A stretch of DNA of 64,000 nucleotides from Bradyrhizobium diazoefficiens (GCF_016616235.1 NZ_CP067100.1:3407001-3471000), one strand, 5' to 3'. Counted from the first letter of the stretch, positions 39,441 through 50,706 are shown. Program-made: numbers and translations. The notes: generated from the letters alone by a model not told the origin.

Positions 39441-41054
39441 TCAGAACGCAAACTGCGTGCGCAACGCGACAGCGTCGAACTTCGAGCCGGCATCGGCAGC
39501 CGAGACCGCCGAAGCCTGCCTCGACACAGTGCCATGCAGGTAATCGAGCATGAATCGGACGTTGCCGTTGACGTACCAGTTGAGCGCCAGCGTGTAGACG
39601 TTCTGGCGGCCGCCGGCGATACCGTTGGCGGTCGCGAGCTGGTCGTTGAGGTCGATCGTCGAGAAGCGCCCCGCGATCTCCCACGCGCCCCAGCCGCCGC
39701 CGTCGATCGAGAACGGATGCGCCGGCTTGACGCCGTTATAGGCGGCGTTGGCGGCGTTGTAAGTGTGGGTCTCGCCGGTCAGAACGTAGCCGGCCTGCGC
39801 ATAGCCGCCCTGGAATTTCAGGCTTGGCGCGCCGACGAGCGGCACGCTGGTGTTGGCGGTTCGGTCGATATTGTACCAGAAATACTCGCCCTGGACGATG
39901 AACGGACCATAGGTCGCCGCCGCCTCGAGGCTGTAGACCTGCGCGCCCGAGACATTGGCGATCGCGCCGGTCGAGACCAGCGTCGTCGGGTCGAGACGCA
40001 ATTCCGGACGGTCGCTGAGCGCGACTGTCTGGGTGTTGGCGATCAGGTTGCGCGGTGGCTGGATCAGCCATTGCGCATCGGCGCCGATATGAACCGAGTA
40101 GTCCTTGCCGCTGATCGGATTGCCGGCGACGCGCGCCACGGCGCCGTATTGCTCGGACGTGCCGGCCGGCGCCGCGCTCGATGCGGAGTGGATCGCGCCG
40201 GTCGACGGCCCGGTGGCATAGCCGCCGATCCAGAGCTGGTCGTTGAACCAGCGCGCACCGGCGGCAGAGCGGAAGTCGCCGGCGGCGATGTTGGTCGCGA
40301 CCACGCCGGCCGAAGCGCGCTCCATGAACATGATGTCGTTGGAGCTCGTGGCTTCATCGAGCGTGTAGGGCAGATCCATGATGCCGGCTTCGACGGCGAT
40401 GCGGCCGCCGAACGGCTTCAGGCCCGTGTAGCTCAGGTAAGCGTTCTCCACGCCCGATACGCCACCGCCCGGCAGTGAGCCCGGCGCGGTGCCGCCAAAT
40501 CCGTCGGACGTGCCGCCGAAATCATAGACCAGCGCGAAATTCCAGTCGTTGAAGAATTTACCGGTGACGCCGATGCGCGCGCGGCGCACGTTTTCGCCGC
40601 TGTCGAGCCTTTGCGGCACAGTTGCCGCCGTGTTGGGGCGGTAGTCGTAGCCGCCGACGTCCCAATGCACGCGGCTCCTGATTGCGACGCAGTTCGCCCC
40701 GTCGGCGGTGCAGATGGTCGGCCGGTTGTTCGGCATCGTCACCACGACTCCGGACGCAGGCGGCGGGGTCTTGAGCGGGATCGCCGCGTTGGCGTTGGCG
40801 ACGACCGCCTTCGCCTCCGAGCGTGCTTCGGCCTTCGCTTCGGCCTTGGCTTCCGCTCTGGCTTTTGCCGCGGCCGCGGTGTTCGCGGCGGTCTGGCTCT
40901 GGAGCTTGTCGAGCTTCTGCTCCAGCATCTTCAACTGCTGCTTGAGGAGCGCGATCTCCTGCTCGCTGCTGCTCGCCGATTGGGCCTGGGCCTGTGAGGC
41001 CGCCAGCACGCCAGCGAGACCTATCGCCGTCGCTGCAATTCTTGTTCTGCTCAC
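39441..41054 (-). CDS. Outer-membrane porin (OprO/OprP-like)
   Basis: This 537-aa protein has a signal peptide (residues 1 to ~24, ending AQAQ), a coiled coil (about 28-55, EIALLKQQLKMLEQKLDKLQ), an Ala/Lys/Glu-rich linker and a long beta-barrel region typical of phosphate-selective-type porins. It ends in phenylalanine (TQFAF-type end), as outer-membrane proteins do. The start is GTG with GGAG upstream; the nearby ATG is followed by a stop. Substrate selectivity cannot be told from sequence. Confidence 0.85.
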   Translation of the reverse strand: MSRTRIAATAIGLAGVLAASQAQAQSASSSEQEIALLKQQLKMLEQKLDKLQSQTAANTAAAAKARAEAKAEAKAEARSEAKAVVANANAAIPLKTPPPASGVVVTMPNNRPTICTADGANCVAIRSRVHWDVGGYDYRPNTAATVPQRLDSGENVRRARIGVTGKFFNDWNFALVYDFGGTSDGFGGTAPGSLPGGGVSGVENAYLSYTGLKPFGGRIAVEAGIMDLPYTLDEATSSNDIMFMERASAGVVATNIAAGDFRSAAGARWFNDQLWIGGYATGPSTGAIHSASSAAPAGTSEQYGAVARVAGNPISGKDYSVHIGADAQWLIQPPRNLIANTQTVALSDRPELRLDPTTLVSTGAIANVSGAQVYSLEAAATYGPFIVQGEYFWYNIDRTANTSVPLVGAPSLKFQGGYAQAGYVLTGETHTYNAANAAYNGVKPAHPFSIDGGGWGAWEIAGRFSTIDLNDQLATANGIAGGRQNVYTLALNWYVNGNVRFMLDYLHGTVSRQASAVSAADAGSKFDAVALRTQFAF

Positions 41055-41367
41055 GTCATGACTCCATCGTTTGACGACTTCCCCAAGTCACAGCGGAGAG
41101 CCTAAGAACGATCGATGACTGCCCCGCGACGGCGCACCCGGGTTGAACGGGTTCCCACTGATGTAAATTCGCCGCAACCGAATCCGCCAGCGACGAGCAT
41201 GCAAGATGATGCGCATCATGCCAATCCATCGCGCCCGGCGGATTGCCATTTCGCACGCCGGGCTCGCATTCGGGAGATACCGGTAGAGGACGCAATATTG
41301 CCGCCCGGCGCCCTTCTATTGAGGGGCGAACGCGCCTATATTCCGGCGTCTTTTCCGAGAGGTAGGA

Positions 41368-42770
<1,403 letters not shown>

Positions 42771-42774
<4 letters not shown>

Positions 42775-44108
42775 GTCCGAAGCGACCACAGGAGACGCCC
42801 ACTCTCTTCGCCGCGGCGGGGCTCGATCACGACGCTCCGCATCCGCTGCCGGACCGGCTGCGCCCGCGCGCGCTGTCAGAGGTCGTAGGCCAGGATCACA
42901 TCCTCGGTCCCGACGGTGCGCTGACGCGCATGCTGGAGACGCGCACGCTGGGCTCGCTGGTGTTCTGGGGCCCGCCCGGCACCGGCAAGACCACGGTGGC
43001 GCGACTGCTGGCGGATGCCACCGATCTGCATTTCGAGCAGATCTCTGCGGTGTTCTCCGGCGTCGCCGATCTCAAGAAGGCGTTCGACGCCGCCCGCGCC
43101 CGCCGCGAGATGGGCAAGGGCACGCTGCTGTTCGTCGACGAGGTGCACAGATTCAATCGCGCCCAGCAGGATTCGTTTCTGCCCGTGATGGAAGACGGCA
43201 CGGTGGTGATGGTCGGCGCCACCACCGAAAACCCGTCCTTCGAGCTCAACGCGGCGCTTCTGTCCCGCGCGCGCGTGCTGGTGTTCCGCTCGCTCGATGC
43301 CGCCGCGATCGAAAAGTTGTTTGCGCATGCGGAGGAGGTCGAGGGCCGCAAGCTGCCGCTCGATGACGAGGCGCGGGCGGTGCTGGTGCGCATGGCGGAC
43401 GGCGATGGCCGCGCCGCGCTGACGCTTGCCGAGGAAGTCTGGCGTTCGGCGCGGGCGGACGAGATCTTCAATGCCGCGCAGTTGCAGGACATCCTGCAGC
43501 GCCGTGCGCCGATCTACGACAAGTCGGCCGACGGCCATTACAACCTGATCTCGGCGTTGCACAAGTCGGTACGCGGCTCCGATCCCGATGCCGCGCTGTA
43601 TTACCTCGCGCGCATGCTCGATGCCGGCGAGGACCCGCTGTTCCTGGCCCGCCGCGTCGTGCGCATGGCGGTGGAGGACATCGGCCTGGCCGACCCGCAG
43701 GCGCTGGTCATCGCCAATGCCGCGAAAGACGCCTTCGACTTCCTCGGCCATCCCGAGGGCGAGCTCGCCATCGCGCAGGCCGTCGTCTACCTCGCCACCG
43801 CGCCGAAATCGAATGCGGTCTACACCGCCTTCGGCGAGGCGATGCAGGTCGCAAAACAGGCCGGCTCGCTGCTGCCGCCAAAACACATCCTGAATTCCCC
43901 GACCAAGCTGATGAAGTCGGAAGGCTACGGCGCAGCCTACGAATACGACCACGACGCCCCCGACGCGTTTTCCGGGCAGGACTATTTCCCGGAAGCCCTG
44001 GGCCGCCAGACCTTCTACGACCCGCCCGACCGCGGCTTCGAGCGCGAGATCAGGAAGCGGCTGGACTACTGGGCGAAGCTGCGGAAGGAACGGGGGAGCC
44101 AGCGCTAG
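42771..44108 (+). CDS. rarA: Replication-associated AAA+ ATPase RarA/MgsA
   Basis: This 445-aa clamp-loader-like ATPase acts at stalled replication forks. Walker A GPPGTGKTT is at residues 67-75 and Walker B FVDEVH at 121-126. GATTENPSFELNAALLSR is the family sensor 1 region. A four-base overlap with the protease gene and 52 nt to rluC-like suggest one operon. Confidence 0.95.
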
Positions 44109-44160
44109 AAACGGCCATTTCGCCGTGACGGCTGCCGGCTTTTAGGGTACGCAGGCATCC

Positions 44161-45375
44161 ATGAGCCGCCGTATCAAGAGAACTGATCCAAAGCCCCGTT
44201 CGCGCGACGAGCGCAAGGAGGCGCGTCCGTATCAAGCGCGCAGCACGAAGAAAGCCGGGTCGCGGCCGGGCGGCAAGCCCGGCAGCAAGCCGCCGCGCTT
44301 TGTAACCGAGTGCGCCGAGCGGCGTCCGCCGAAAGCTGAGCTGGAAAGGGCCGCGCCCGAAAAGCCCGTCGAGGCGCTGCTGCCGACCAAGGTGCAGACG
44401 GTCACCGTCACGGCCGATGAGAACAACATGCGCGTCGATAGATTCCTCGAAGCGCGCTTTCCCGGCCTGTCGTTCTCCCACATCCAGCGCGTCGTGCGCA
44501 AAGGCGAGCTGCGCGTCGACGGCAAGCGGGTCGACAGCAAGGACCGGCTGGAGGAGGGGCAAAGCGTCCGCATTCCACCGCTCAAGGTCGATACGCCGAA
44601 GGCCGTCGGCGAGCTCTCGGAAGCTGCGCAGAAGACGCTCAAGGCGCTGAAGGAGATGACGATCTTTGAGGACGACGACGTCCTGGTCCTGAACAAGCCC
44701 GCCGGCCTTGCTGTGCAGGGCGGTTCGGGCATGACGCGGCACATCGACCAGATGCTGGAGGTGATGCGCGATGCCAAGGGCCAGAAGCCGCGCCTCGTGC
44801 ACCGCATCGATCGCGAGACGTCGGGCTGTCTTTTGATCGCCAAGACGCGCTTTGCCGCCTCGCATCTGACGGGCGCATTTCGTTCGAGATCTGCGCGAAA
44901 AGTCTATTGGGCGCTGGTGCCCGGTCTGCCCAAGCCCAAGCAGGGCCGCATCTCGACCTTCCTGGCGAAGGAAGAGAGCGAGGACGACACCATCATGCGC
45001 ATCGCCCAGCATGGCGACGAGGGCGCGAGCCACGCGGTGACGTACTACGCTGTGGTCGAGACCGCCGGCAACAAGCTGACCTGGGTGTCGCTGAAGCCGG
45101 TGACGGGCCGCACCCACCAGCTGCGAGCCCACATGGCGCATATCGGCCATCCCATCGTCGGCGATCCCAAATATTTCAACATCGAGAACTGGCAATTGCC
45201 GGGCGGCCTGCAAAACCGGCTGCATCTGCTCGCGCGCCGCATCGTGATTCCGCATCCGCGCGGCGGCTTTATCGATGCCACAGCGCCGCTGCCGCCGCAC
45301 ATGCAGCAGTCGTGGAATCTGCTCGGGCTCGATGCGAGCCGGTTCGATCCGATCGAGAACGCGCCGGAGGAGTAG
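44161..45375 (+). CDS. RluA/RluC-family 23S rRNA pseudouridine synthase
   Basis: This 404-aa enzyme has a basic N-terminal extension (~1-85), an S4 RNA-binding domain (about 86-150, MRVDRFLEARFPGLSFSHIQ) and the RluA-type catalytic domain. The catalytic aspartate is D217 in HRIDRETSG. The size and S4 domain fit RluC-type enzymes, which modify several 23S positions, but the exact site is not certain. It is probably co-transcribed with rarA. Confidence 0.92.
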   Translation: MSRRIKRTDPKPRSRDERKEARPYQARSTKKAGSRPGGKPGSKPPRFVTECAERRPPKAELERAAPEKPVEALLPTKVQTVTVTADENNMRVDRFLEARFPGLSFSHIQRVVRKGELRVDGKRVDSKDRLEEGQSVRIPPLKVDTPKAVGELSEAAQKTLKALKEMTIFEDDDVLVLNKPAGLAVQGGSGMTRHIDQMLEVMRDAKGQKPRLVHRIDRETSGCLLIAKTRFAASHLTGAFRSRSARKVYWALVPGLPKPKQGRISTFLAKEESEDDTIMRIAQHGDEGASHAVTYYAVVETAGNKLTWVSLKPVTGRTHQLRAHMAHIGHPIVGDPKYFNIENWQLPGGLQNRLHLLARRIVIPHPRGGFIDATAPLPPHMQQSWNLLGLDASRFDPIENAPEE

Positions 45376-45400
45376 GGGCGCACTGCTAACCACCTCCTCA

Positions 45401-45538
45401 GTGTCATCGCCCGCCTTGTGCGCACTTGCGCACTGGGGCGGGCGATCCTGTATTCCAGAGGCCGGCCTTAGAGAACTCGCTCTCACCACATCCGCCGCGG
45501 CGTACTGGATGCCCGGCCAAGCCGGGGCATGACAGTGA
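45401..45538. repeat. Dispersed GC-rich palindromic repeat
   Basis: The outer inverted arms enclose TCGCCCGCC/GGCGGGCGA and GCCCGGCCAAGCCGGGGC hairpins plus a CGTACTGGATGCCC segment. Similar material occurs at 57921-58006 and 60479-60592, which points to one family. Confidence 0.6.
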
Positions 45539-45565
45539 TGGTTGTGGTTGAGACCGAAAGCCCGC

Positions 45566-45721
45566 TCAATTCCGAAACTGCTCCAGAAACATCCGCAACG
45601 AGTCATGCGGGCTTTCCACATCGGTGGTCAGCCAGCCCTCCGGCCCGGCGAACAGGGCTGCAATGCCCGCAAGTTCCCTCGCCCCGCTCGCTTTATCGGT
45701 CGCCGATCTTACCTTAAAAGC
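45566..45721 (-). pseudogene. Possible C-terminal gene remnant
   Basis: A leftward frame of about 51 codons ends with TGA and reads like protein (AGIAALFAGPEGWLTTDV, then SLRMFLEQFRN). It is closed upstream by TAG at 45722-45724 and has no credible start or ribosome binding site. I cannot assign a family. It could also be chance coding-like sequence. Confidence 0.25.
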
Positions 45722-45753
45722 CTAGCATCCTGCGACCGGGACCGAAAACTCAC

Positions 45754-46548
45754 ATGCGCGAATTGTTCGAAGAAGCAGCAGACCAATCCCCGCCCGATCC
45801 GCGGGAATCGGCGCGTGCGTCGGCGCGGACGCCGCTGCGCAAGCGCTTCTACAAGGAAGCCGGTGTTGCTGATGCCGAGGGCGGTTTTGCCGTCACGCTC
45901 GACGGCAAGCCGATCCGCACACCCTCTGGCCGCCAGGTGGTGATCCCGTCGCGGCCGCTCGCAGATAGCGTGGCTGCGGAATGGGCGGCGCAAGGCGAGG
46001 CGATCGATCCGGTGAGCATGCCGCTGACGCGGATCGCCAACAGCGTAGTCGAGGGCGTCGTCGACCGCGTCGAGCTCGTCAGCGACGATCTTGCAAAATA
46101 CTTCGAGTCCGACCTGCTGTTCTATCGCGCCGGCCACCCCGAAGGGCTGGTCGCCCGCGAAGCCGCGCATTGGGACCCTGTGTTGTTCTGGGCGGCCGAG
46201 ACGCTGGGCGCGCATTTCATCCTCTCTGAAGGCGTCATGCATGTGAAGCAGCCGGACGAGGCGCTGAACGCGGCCCGTGCTGCGCTGCCAAGCGATCCCT
46301 GGTCGGTTGCGGCGCTCCACGTGGTGACGACCCTGACCGGCTCGGCGCTGCTGGCGCTGGCGCTGGCGCATGGCGTGCGAGATGCCGGCCAGGTCTGGGC
46401 CGCCGCCCATGTCGACGAGGACTGGAACACGGACCAATGGGGCGTGGACGAGGAGGCAGCCAGCCGCCGGGCCGCGCGGCTCAGGGATTTCGAGGCTGCC
46501 GTAACGGTCCTGGCGGCCGTGAGAGCGCCGGCGGCCAAAGGTCCTTAA
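45754..46548 (+). CDS. ATP12-family F1-ATPase assembly chaperone
   Basis: This 264-aa protein matches the ATP12 family, which in mitochondria binds the F1 alpha subunit before assembly. RKRFYKEAGV, VTLDGKPIRTPSGRQVVIPS and the AEWAAQGEAIDPVSMPLTRI segment are diagnostic. The family is shared by alphaproteobacteria and mitochondria. The first ~25 residues are an acidic extension. Confidence 0.93.
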   Translation: MRELFEEAADQSPPDPRESARASARTPLRKRFYKEAGVADAEGGFAVTLDGKPIRTPSGRQVVIPSRPLADSVAAEWAAQGEAIDPVSMPLTRIANSVVEGVVDRVELVSDDLAKYFESDLLFYRAGHPEGLVAREAAHWDPVLFWAAETLGAHFILSEGVMHVKQPDEALNAARAALPSDPWSVAALHVVTTLTGSALLALALAHGVRDAGQVWAAAHVDEDWNTDQWGVDEEAASRRAARLRDFEAAVTVLAAVRAPAAKGP

Positions 46549-46604
46549 CGAGAGGTTTACGAGGGCGGTTTAGGGTGGGGCCAGCGTTCCCTGGGCCCGC
46601 CGAA

Positions 46605-48224
46605 ATGCCGACGCCGATAAGCTCGATCGTTCCGGTCAGCGCCGCCAGCCCCGTGGCTGATGCGGCGACGCCCGATCTCGTGCTGCAGGCCGGCAGCATC
46701 GTCGACGCAAAAGTCGTCAGCGTGCTCGCCGACAATCTGGTGCGGATCGCCATCGCCAATCTGTCGATGGACGTGATGTCCGAGGTGTCGCTGACACCAG
46801 GGCAGAACCTCCAGCTCGCGGTATCGCAGAGCGATGGCACCATCCGGCTCGCCGTCATGAACGGCGCAGGCGAGGCGACCTCTGATCAGATCACGCTGAC
46901 GACGGCCGCGGCTTCGCTGGTGGACAGCCCGTCGCTCGCGCCGTCCGCCACCGCAGCACGCAATACGCTAACGCCATTGGAGCAGGTCGTCGTCACCGCC
47001 GCTTCAGCCGAGGCCGTGACCAAGCAAGGCAGCCAGGCGCCGCTGTTCGCCAATCTTGCCTCCGTCGTCGCCGGAGGCGATCTGCCGGCGGGACTGAAGC
47101 AGGCGGTGCTGGACGTGCTGGCGCAGCAGACGCCGCTCAACACCGCCCTCGACGGCGGCGATATCGAATCCGCTTTCCAGAAGTCGGGTCTGTTTCTCGA
47201 GGCTTCGCTTGCCGCCGGCGCGACGCCGCCTTCCGGCACGGTGCCTGACCTGAAAGCCGCGCTGCTGGTGCTGCGCCAGACGCTGGCGACGCTCGAGCCC
47301 GCCGCGCCGCAGGCGCAGGGCGGCGCGATCCCGACGAGCGCCACGGCGACACCGCAGGTCGCCACAGCACCGGCACCGACAGCAGGTGAAGCCGCGCAGG
47401 CCGCGTTGCCATCGACCGAACCTGAGATCGCCCAGCCTCCGCAAATGCCGCGTAGCACCAGTGTCGCGGCCGTTGTGCTGGCCGACATGACGGGTGACGC
47501 TCCGCAGGCCGCGATGCCCCGCACCATGTCCGCCGGCCTTGCCGCGAGCCTGCTGCAAGAGGCCGCGCAGAACCTGCCGCGCCTGACCGGCAATGTGCCG
47601 GGGTCGAACAAGGCCGTGCCGGATGGTCATGTTTTCGAAGCGGCCGCGCGCACGACGCCTCCGCCGTTCCGCGGTGCGCTCCCAGCGCCGCAAGCTATCG
47701 TCTCGCCCTCGCTGGCATCGGATACGCCGCTCTCCGCAACGGTACATCGCCTGCTGGACGACACTGATGCTGCGATCGCGCGGCAGACGCTGCTGCAAGT
47801 CGCCTCGCTTCCTGACCGGACCGATGCATCCGGCCATCGCATCGACCCGACCGTGCCGCAGTGGAATTTCGAGATCCCGTTTGCGACACCGCAGGGCACC
47901 GCGATGGCGCAGTTCGAGATTTCGCGCGACGGCGGTGGCGAATCCGCCGATCCCGCCAAGCGCGCCTGGCGTGCGCGCTTCACGCTCGACATCGAGCCCG
48001 CCGGCCCCGTGCATGCGCTGGTCACGCTGAGCGGCGACAAAACCTTTGTGCGGATGTGGGCGGAGCGGCCGGCGACCGCGCGGCAGCTCCGCGCCGGAAT
48101 CGGTGAGCTCAACCAGGCCTTGATGCGCGCCGAGCTCAAGCCCGGCGACATCCTGGTGCGCGATGGCGCCCCGCCGCAGCCGGCACCGGCCCGCGCCGGG
48201 CATTTCCTGGACCGCGCCACATGA
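46605..48224 (+). CDS. FliK-like flagellar hook-length control protein
   Basis: This 539-aa protein has a low-complexity Ala/Pro/Thr-rich N-terminal two thirds and a conserved C-terminal domain (about residues 430-525, ending NQALMRAELKPGDILVRDG), as in FliK-type substrate-switch proteins. No other flagellar gene is near except the FlhB-like gene that overlaps it by four bases (ATGA). It may therefore be an orphan partner of that protein rather than the main FliK. Confidence 0.75.
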   Translation: MPTPISSIVPVSAASPVADAATPDLVLQAGSIVDAKVVSVLADNLVRIAIANLSMDVMSEVSLTPGQNLQLAVSQSDGTIRLAVMNGAGEATSDQITLTTAAASLVDSPSLAPSATAARNTLTPLEQVVVTAASAEAVTKQGSQAPLFANLASVVAGGDLPAGLKQAVLDVLAQQTPLNTALDGGDIESAFQKSGLFLEASLAAGATPPSGTVPDLKAALLVLRQTLATLEPAAPQAQGGAIPTSATATPQVATAPAPTAGEAAQAALPSTEPEIAQPPQMPRSTSVAAVVLADMTGDAPQAAMPRTMSAGLAASLLQEAAQNLPRLTGNVPGSNKAVPDGHVFEAAARTTPPPFRGALPAPQAIVSPSLASDTPLSATVHRLLDDTDAAIARQTLLQVASLPDRTDASGHRIDPTVPQWNFEIPFATPQGTAMAQFEISRDGGGESADPAKRAWRARFTLDIEPAGPVHALVTLSGDKTFVRMWAERPATARQLRAGIGELNQALMRAELKPGDILVRDGAPPQPAPARAGHFLDRAT

Positions 48225-48484
48225 GCGACCCATCCAAGCTCGCGATCGCGCTGCATTACGAGAAGGGCTCTGGCGCGCCCGTGGTCGTCGCCAAGGGCAG
48301 GAGCACAATCGGCGAAAAAATCGTCGAGATCGCCAAGGCTCACGACATCCCGATCGAGGAGAACGAGATCCTCGCCGGGGCGTTGTCCAAGGTCGAGCTC
48401 GGCGAGGAGATCCCGCCGGATCTCTACAAAGCCGTTGCCGAAGTCTTGGTATTCGTGCTGCGGCTGTCGGGCCGGGGGCGCTGA
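48221..48484 (+). CDS. FlhB C-terminal-domain homologue (FlhX-like)
   Basis: This 87-aa protein resembles the cytoplasmic C-terminal domain of FlhB/YscU export gate proteins: LAIALHYEKGSGAPVVVAKG and GEKIVEIAKAHDIPIEENEI. The membrane part and the NPTH autocleavage site are missing, so it corresponds to the FlhB C-terminal fragment alone. Such proteins can substitute for that fragment in some bacteria. It is translationally coupled to the FliK-like gene. Confidence 0.9.
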   Translation: MSDPSKLAIALHYEKGSGAPVVVAKGRSTIGEKIVEIAKAHDIPIEENEILAGALSKVELGEEIPPDLYKAVAEVLVFVLRLSGRGR

Positions 48485-48556
48485 CGCTGTCATCGTTTGA
48501 CCATGATAGCGGCCGCATGGTTGTCGCTACTTTCACCGTCTTAATGGATATCGCCT

Positions 48557-49375
48557 GTGATCACCCGCCGCTCCACCCTCGGCGTTCTCGCCGCAGCCGC
48601 GATCCTGCCGCAGCGCGCGCTCGCTCTCGTCGCGCCGCCGCGCAACGAGATCCGTGACAGCCTTGCAAAACGTTTCACCGATCTCGGCACGGCAGGCACT
48701 TTCGTCGGCTACAAGGTCGAGGATTATCTGATCGTCGCCAGCGACAAGGAGCGCTCGGGTGAGGGCAAGCTCCCGGCCTCGACCTTCAAGATCCCGAACT
48801 CGCTGATTGCGCTCGAGACGGGCGTGGTCGTGGATCCCGACAAGGACGTCTTCCCGTGGGACGGCGTCAAGCGGCCGATCGAGGCCTGGAACAAGGATCA
48901 TACGCTGCGCAGCGCGATCGCGGTCAGCGCCGTGCCGGTCTATCAGGAGATCGCGCGCCGGATCGGACAGGAGCGCATGCAGAAATACGTCGACTTGTTC
49001 GAATACGGCAACCGCGACATCGGCGGCGGCATCGACCAGTTCTGGCTCACCGGCAATTTGCGCATCGATCCGATCGAGCAGATCGATTTCGTCGACCGGC
49101 TGCGCCGCCGTTCATTGCCCATCAGCAAGCGCAGCCAGGATCTCGTCGCCGACATCCTGCCGGTGACGAAGGTCGGCGACAGCATCATCCGCGTCAAGTC
49201 AGGGTTATTGGGCGCCGAGCGCGGCGAGCCGTCGCTCGGCTGGATGGTCGGCTGGGCCGAGAAGGGCGAGGCGCACACGGTGTTCGCGCTCAACATGGAT
49301 TGCAAGGAGCCGCGGCTCATCAGTGAGCGGATGCCACTGACGCAAGCCTGCCTTGCCGAGATCGGCGCGATCTAG
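48557..49375 (+). CDS. Class D (OXA-type) beta-lactamase
   Basis: This 272-aa serine hydrolase carries all class D motifs: S75-T-F-K78, S124-A-V126, Y150-G-N152, QFWLTG near 161-166 and K214-S-G216. K78 is the lysine that is carbamylated in the family. The start is GTG at 48557, giving an N-terminus TRRSTLGVLAAA that fits a Tat- or Sec-type signal peptide. The usual K-T-G box is K-S-G. It is a chromosomal gene without mobile elements nearby; whether it confers resistance cannot be told. Confidence 0.92.
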   Translation: MITRRSTLGVLAAAAILPQRALALVAPPRNEIRDSLAKRFTDLGTAGTFVGYKVEDYLIVASDKERSGEGKLPASTFKIPNSLIALETGVVVDPDKDVFPWDGVKRPIEAWNKDHTLRSAIAVSAVPVYQEIARRIGQERMQKYVDLFEYGNRDIGGGIDQFWLTGNLRIDPIEQIDFVDRLRRRSLPISKRSQDLVADILPVTKVGDSIIRVKSGLLGAERGEPSLGWMVGWAEKGEAHTVFALNMDCKEPRLISERMPLTQACLAEIGAI

Positions 49376-49403
49376 GAAAGATCGCAACAACGGCGTCAGA
49401 GTC

Positions 49404-49997
49404 TCAGGCCTTGTCGGTCCTCTTCGCCGTCAGCGCCTGGTCGATCGCAAAGCCGCCGATCTCGCTCATCGCCTGCGAGATCACGTCGCCTTTTCCGGCA
49501 AAGCCGCGCGAGAGATAATCGAACTGGGTCCGGGCCAGGCGCAGCACTTCGATCGGCACAGAGACCACGGTCTCGTTCAGATTGTCGACGGAGGCGCGCA
49601 GTGTTGCGAGCTCGGTGGTGAGATTGCCGATGTGGCTCTCGGCGGCCTGCATCAGGCCGAGCAGCTTGCCGCGCTCGGCGTCAAAGGCGGCGCGCTCGGC
49701 GGCGGCGGCCGCGGTGACCTCTGCAAGCTGGGTCCGTAGCGCCTCGATCTGGCTGACCATCGCATCGGAGGCAATCTCGGCGGCCGCGCGCAGCTCGACA
49801 TGGCGCGTGTTTTCTTCTTGCGTCTCGTGATAGAGCCGCTCGGCCGACATCGCCCGCTGCGCCAGCGACTGGATCAGTGCAGCGGCGCGCAGCAGCATCT
49901 CGCCGTTCCGTCCCGACACCATGCTGGCCATGCGCCGCAGGAAGTCGACGGTTGCGGACGATGAGTTCGGCGGCAGTGGGACGACCGTCGCGGACAT
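49404..49997 (-). CDS. Coiled-coil hypothetical protein
   Basis: This 197-aa protein has a long predicted coiled coil at about residues 55-145 (AERLYHETQEENTRHVELRA, then repeated Leu/Ala heptads) and no signal peptide or membrane segment. I do not recognise the family. The start MSATVVPLPP at 49997 is chosen; an in-frame ATG 24 codons earlier has no better support. It ends just beyond the convergent beta-lactamase gene. Confidence 0.65.
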   Translation of the reverse strand: MSATVVPLPPNSSSATVDFLRRMASMVSGRNGEMLLRAAALIQSLAQRAMSAERLYHETQEENTRHVELRAAAEIASDAMVSQIEALRTQLAEVTAAAAAERAAFDAERGKLLGLMQAAESHIGNLTTELATLRASVDNLNETVVSVPIEVLRLARTQFDYLSRGFAGKGDVISQAMSEIGGFAIDQALTAKRTDKA

Positions 49998-50152
49998 GGG
50001 TGATGCCAGGGCGTAGTGACCGCCGCCGTACCGACTGGGCTCACGCAACATTCGGCGCCTGATCGTGAGCTGAAGCAAGCCTGAATCGGCAGGCGCGGTC
50101 AACCGGCGAGAGCCGATAAAATGGACGCCGTCCCGCCGCCGAACGCGCGGAA

Positions 50153-50557
50153 TCAGGCGCGCTTCTGCCGGCCGATCCGTCCCAAATGGGTGAAGCCGAA
50201 ACCGGCGGAATATTTCAGGCCATAGCCGAGCGCCCGGTCGATGCCGATATGGGCGAGCCAGATCAAGGCGATGGACAGGGTCAAGGGCGAGGCGAAACCG
50301 AAGCCCAGCGTCATCAGCGTCACCGGCGCCATGTAGCTGTGGGCGGCGTTGTAGACCAGCGCGCCGAATTTGGCGTCGGACAGGTACGCCAGGAAGCTCA
50401 GATCGGGGACGAAGAAGAGCAGCGCAAAGATCAGCCAGGAGCCGCCCCAGGCCGCGTAGAGCATCACCATGCCAACGAACAGGGTGAGACCTTCCAGGCG
50501 GAGCAGGATGTTGACACCGCCTGTCACGGAGCCGGTCTCGGCAGCTTGTTCGTCCAT
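50153..50557 (-). CDS. DUF4260 membrane protein
   Basis: This 134-aa inner membrane protein has about four hydrophobic segments and the DUF4260 ending ([20 protein letters not shown], then FTHLGRIG). The H/D/R cluster before the last helix is the conserved feature. Function is unknown. It is divergent from the carboxylase gene, 149 bp away. Confidence 0.85.
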   Translation of the reverse strand: MDEQAAETGSVTGGVNILLRLEGLTLFVGMVMLYAAWGGSWLIFALLFFVPDLSFLAYLSDAKFGALVYNAAHSYMAPVTLMTLGFGFASPLTLSIALIWLAHIGIDRALGYGLKYSAGFGFTHLGRIGRQKRA

Positions 50558-50706
50558 TGTCCCCTCCCAGGCAAAACTTTGTAATTCCTTGCGCTTTCAC
50601 GCTGCGTCAGGGCAGCCCTGCGGCGCCGAAAGCCGCTTCCCGGCTCGCAAAATGCCGTGTTAGAACCGCCGGCATCGCTTTAAGGCTTAAGAACTGGCGG
50701 GAGCAA

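Larger units (their letters stand above)
45376..45753. other. Intergenic region before ATP12
   Basis: The first part (about 45401-45538) is a dispersed repeat with outer arms GTGTCAT and ATGACAG and inner GC-rich hairpins. The second part (45566-45721) contains a leftward 52-codon frame without a good start that may be a gene remnant. Confidence 0.5.

Noticed and set aside
44050..45621. 523-codon leftward frame across the pseudouridine synthase gene
   Set aside because: The rightward gene has clear S4 and HRIDRETSG motifs; the leftward frame is a composition artefact.
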